From an uncultured Pseudomonadota bacterium (lineage in GTDB: Bacteria; Myxococcota_A; UBA9042; CAIXZC01): 6,833 nt of DNA. The DNA is taken from contig CALFHQ010000566.1 of NCBI GenBank assembly GCA_937876385.1, forward strand, positions 1 to 6,833. Direction: 5' to 3'. The translations under genes were made by a program, and so were the position numbers. The notes under the pieces were generated by a model that made no database searches, was not told the DNA's origin, and saw nothing but the letters and a program-made list of their open reading frames with translations. Shown one piece after another: positions 5,408 through 6,833 of the stretch (the first letter of the stretch is position 1; each line of letters begins with the position of its first letter).

Positions 5408-6833
5408 TATTGTCTGCTCTCTTCCGAATTAACAACCAGAACAGTCCCGCCAGCAACAAGGTAGCCCAGGGAACGGTTGGTGCCTGTGCCGGGGTGTGTC
5501 GGCATCCACAGGAGCCGCTGGAAGTGTCGGGGGATCCCACGAGGACGTCGGCGGTATTGCTTCCCTGGTCATCGCTGGCATCATCGAAGGGCAGATCCCC
5601 TTCGACGATTTCAAAGTCGGCTTCCACGACTTCCTCGACGACGTCGGGTTGCGCCTCTGGATTTCCTTCGAAGACGGTTTCGGGATTGGCGTCGGGTTCC
5701 ACTGGTTGTTCAATCACCGGGGGCGCTCCCACCATACCCGAGGGTCCCGGAGGACCGTCCAGGAACGCCTCGGCGAGGGTCACGTCGCTGCTGTCGATGG
5801 TGGAGTCGCCGTTCATGTCCATGGGTTGGCAGGGAAGGGCGAGGAAGTGGAGTTCGGTGAGAGGTTCGTCTGTTGCAGGTTCCCCCATGTCTCTAAAATG
5901 GGGGGGATTCAGGGAGACGCCGAGGCACTGTTCGAGGGCATCCATGTCCTTCTGGGTCACCCAACCATCGTTATCAAAGTCGGGGTCACAAGCATCGCCA
6001 ATGCCGTTGCGGTCGATGTCCCTCTGCCCCGGGTTGGCCTGAACCAGGCAGTTGTCGACGTTGTCCGGGATTCCGTCGTCGTCCTGGTCTGGCAGTTGGG
6101 CTTCAAAGTCCACTCCCACTCCCCAGGTGGCCCCCAGTTCAAGATACCACGCTCCTCTGGCCAGTTTCTGTCCCAGGGATCGTACTTCCACGGCGTTTCC
6201 ATTCAGGGCAGGGGCCACGGTAGTGTCGCCGATCTCGTAGGAACCCAACTCTTCCACCACCTCACCGGTTGCTGCATCCACGAGGGTCATCTGCAGTTGG
6301 GGAAGACCGTCTGAGAATCCAAAGTCCTTTCCCTGCAATCCTCCGATGACACTGCTCACCCCCTTTCCTTTGTCCGGGAGGACGTACATGCGGTCCCCGG
6401 CGAATCGCACTCGAAAGTCCAGGAATTGTTCGTCGATGGGATTGGTGACACTTTCCAGGCGCAGCAGGAGGTCCATGAAGCACCCGCCGCCGATACAGCT
6501 ATTCCAGGGGCGGTCGAAGGGACAACCACCGCTGGGGAAGTGGCAGACCGGTCCCACAACATCTACGCACAGGTCTGAGTCGTCGGGAATGCCGTCGCCG
6601 TCGTCGTCATCGTCCTCACAGTTCAACAGTCCATCCATGTCGGTATCCACGGCTTCCGAGTAGTACCGGGTTGTCCCGTTGGTTGCGCAGTTGGGAGTGC
6701 CATACGTTCCGGAGGGGACCATCGCCAGGGTCGGATGCTGATCCACGTCGTTCTTGCATCCATCTCCGTCCAGATCGTCGTCACAGGCATCGTCAATGCC
6801 ATCGGAATCGAGGTCAGTCCCCAGATCTGGTTG
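5391..6833 (-). CDS. Calcium-binding TSP3/dockerin-like surface protein with MYXO-CTERM-like anchor (C-terminal 480 residues; start lies beyond the right edge)
   Basis: The frame is open from base 6833 to the TGA at 5391-5393. The GTG at 6744-6746 is not a credible start, because the sequence upstream of it already encodes TSP3 repeats (LDSDGIDDACDDDLDGDGC). In visible numbering, residues 1-27 and about 63-91 are thrombospondin type 3 Asp-rich calcium repeats. Residues about 119-244 form a beta-rich domain I cannot name. Residues 249-283 are a near-canonical TSP3 unit (DDDGIPDNVDNC, then DRNGIGDACD). Residues 285-296 (DFDNDGWVTQKD) and 339-350 (DMNGDSTIDSSD) are 12-residue EF-hand/dockerin-like loops with Asp/Asn at positions 1, 3, 5 and Asp at 12. 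Residues about 370-436 are a Pro/Glu/Asp-rich stalk. Residues 439-480 are a MYXO-CTERM-like tail with GSCGC. It is probably a surface adhesion or structural protein stabilised by calcium; no enzyme motif is visible. Confidence 0.85.
   Translation of the reverse strand, partial: QPDLGTDLDSDGIDDACDDDLDGDGCKNDVDQHPTLAMVPSGTYGTPNCATNGTTRYYSEAVDTDMDGLLNCEDDDDDGDGIPDDSDLCVDVVGPVCHFPSGGCPFDRPWNSCIGGGCFMDLLLRLESVTNPIDEQFLDFRVRFAGDRMYVLPDKGKGVSSVIGGLQGKDFGFSDGLPQLQMTLVDAATGEVVEELGSYEIGDTTVAPALNGNAVEVRSLGQKLARGAWYLELGATWGVGVDFEAQLPDQDDDGIPDNVDNCLVQANPGQRDIDRNGIGDACDPDFDNDGWVTQKDMDALEQCLGVSLNPPHFRDMGEPATDEPLTELHFLALPCQPMDMNGDSTIDSSDVTLAEAFLDGPPGPSGMVGAPPVIEQPVEPDANPETVFEGNPEAQPDVVEEVVEADFEIVEGDLPFDDASDDQGSNTADVLVGSPDTSSGSCGCRHTPAQAPTVPWATLLLAGLFWLLIRKRADNISPRR
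5394..5519 (-). other. MYXO-CTERM-like C-terminal sorting signal of the TSP3 protein
   Basis: The last 42 residues contain SGSCGC with a C-x-C pair, a spacer, a hydrophobic helix (VPWATLLLAGLFWLLI, encoded at 5427-5474), and a basic tail starting RKR and ending SPRR. This is closer to the typical MYXO-CTERM pattern than the NlpC/P60 tail is. It implies export, anchoring and possible transfer to the outer surface by a myxosortase-type system located elsewhere in the genome. Confidence 0.75.
5946..5981 (-). other. First EF-hand/dockerin-like calcium loop in the TSP3 protein
   Basis: This codes for the 12-residue loop DFDNDGWVTQKD with Asp at loop positions 1, 3, 5 and 12, Gly at 6 and a hydrophobic residue at 8, followed by a helix-like segment MDALEQCL. 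This is the classic calcium-binding loop geometry. It is paired with a second loop at 5784-5819 (DMNGDSTIDSSD, with Ser in place of Gly at position 6). Confidence 0.7.

Noticed and set aside
5496..6314. 272-codon plus-strand ORF antisense to the TSP3 gene
   Set aside because: Long antisense frames are expected opposite Asp/Gly-rich coding sequence, because GAC codons mirror to GTC. The minus strand carries clear TSP3 and EF-hand motifs.
6595..6620. GTC/GTCATC triplet-like repeat as a microsatellite
   Set aside because: It is the coding sequence of a run of Asp residues in a TSP3 repeat on the minus strand and needs no other explanation.
6744..6746. GTG as the start of the TSP3 protein
   Set aside because: The frame remains open to the window edge, and the upstream 29 codons encode further TSP3 calcium repeats. 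The gene is partial rather than starting here.

Overview
This is a gene-dense stretch of bacterial chromosome, fairly rich in G+C, tiled by six protein-coding genes. Two of them run off the window edges. I see no rRNA, tRNA, CRISPR array, insertion sequence or phage-like module. Five of the six genes encode exported proteins: two lipoproteins, one protein with a cleavable signal peptide, and two large proteins that end in a Cys motif, a hydrophobic segment and a basic tail. That ending resembles the MYXO-CTERM sorting signal. Together with thrombospondin type 3 calcium repeats, a PPC domain, acidic stalks and an ASPIC/UnbV-type beta-propeller lipoprotein, it points to a Myxococcota-type bacterium (myxobacteria, Bradymonadia or relatives). 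This assignment is inference from protein style, not from a marker gene.

Layout, left to right. Minus strand 1-442: N-terminal part of an FG-GAP/VCBS (CRTAC1-like) lipoprotein. 443-655: a divergent intergenic region with ribosome binding sites at both ends. Plus strand 659-1804: a cytoplasmic NAD-binding oxidoreductase of the saccharopine dehydrogenase / lysine 6-dehydrogenase family. Minus strand 4445-1765: a two-gene, translationally coupled operon (ATGA overlap) of a beta-propeller-like lipoprotein followed by a multidomain NlpC/P60 surface enzyme. 4446-4555: a second divergent promoter region. Plus strand 4556-5407: an exported protein with an NADase-type glycan-binding domain. Minus strand 5391-6833: the C-terminal 480 residues of a calcium-binding (TSP3 plus dockerin-like) MYXO-CTERM-like protein whose start lies outside the window.

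The genes read as cell-envelope or surface functions, with one metabolic gene among them. Two gene pairs converge with overlapping 3' ends (40 bp and 17 bp). In both cases the overlap encodes the basic tail of a MYXO-CTERM-like sorting signal. No classical defence system, biosynthetic cluster or mobile element is visible. The least explained items are the architecture of the NlpC/P60 protein and its coupled lipoprotein, and the uncharacterised C-terminal half of the glycan-binding protein.
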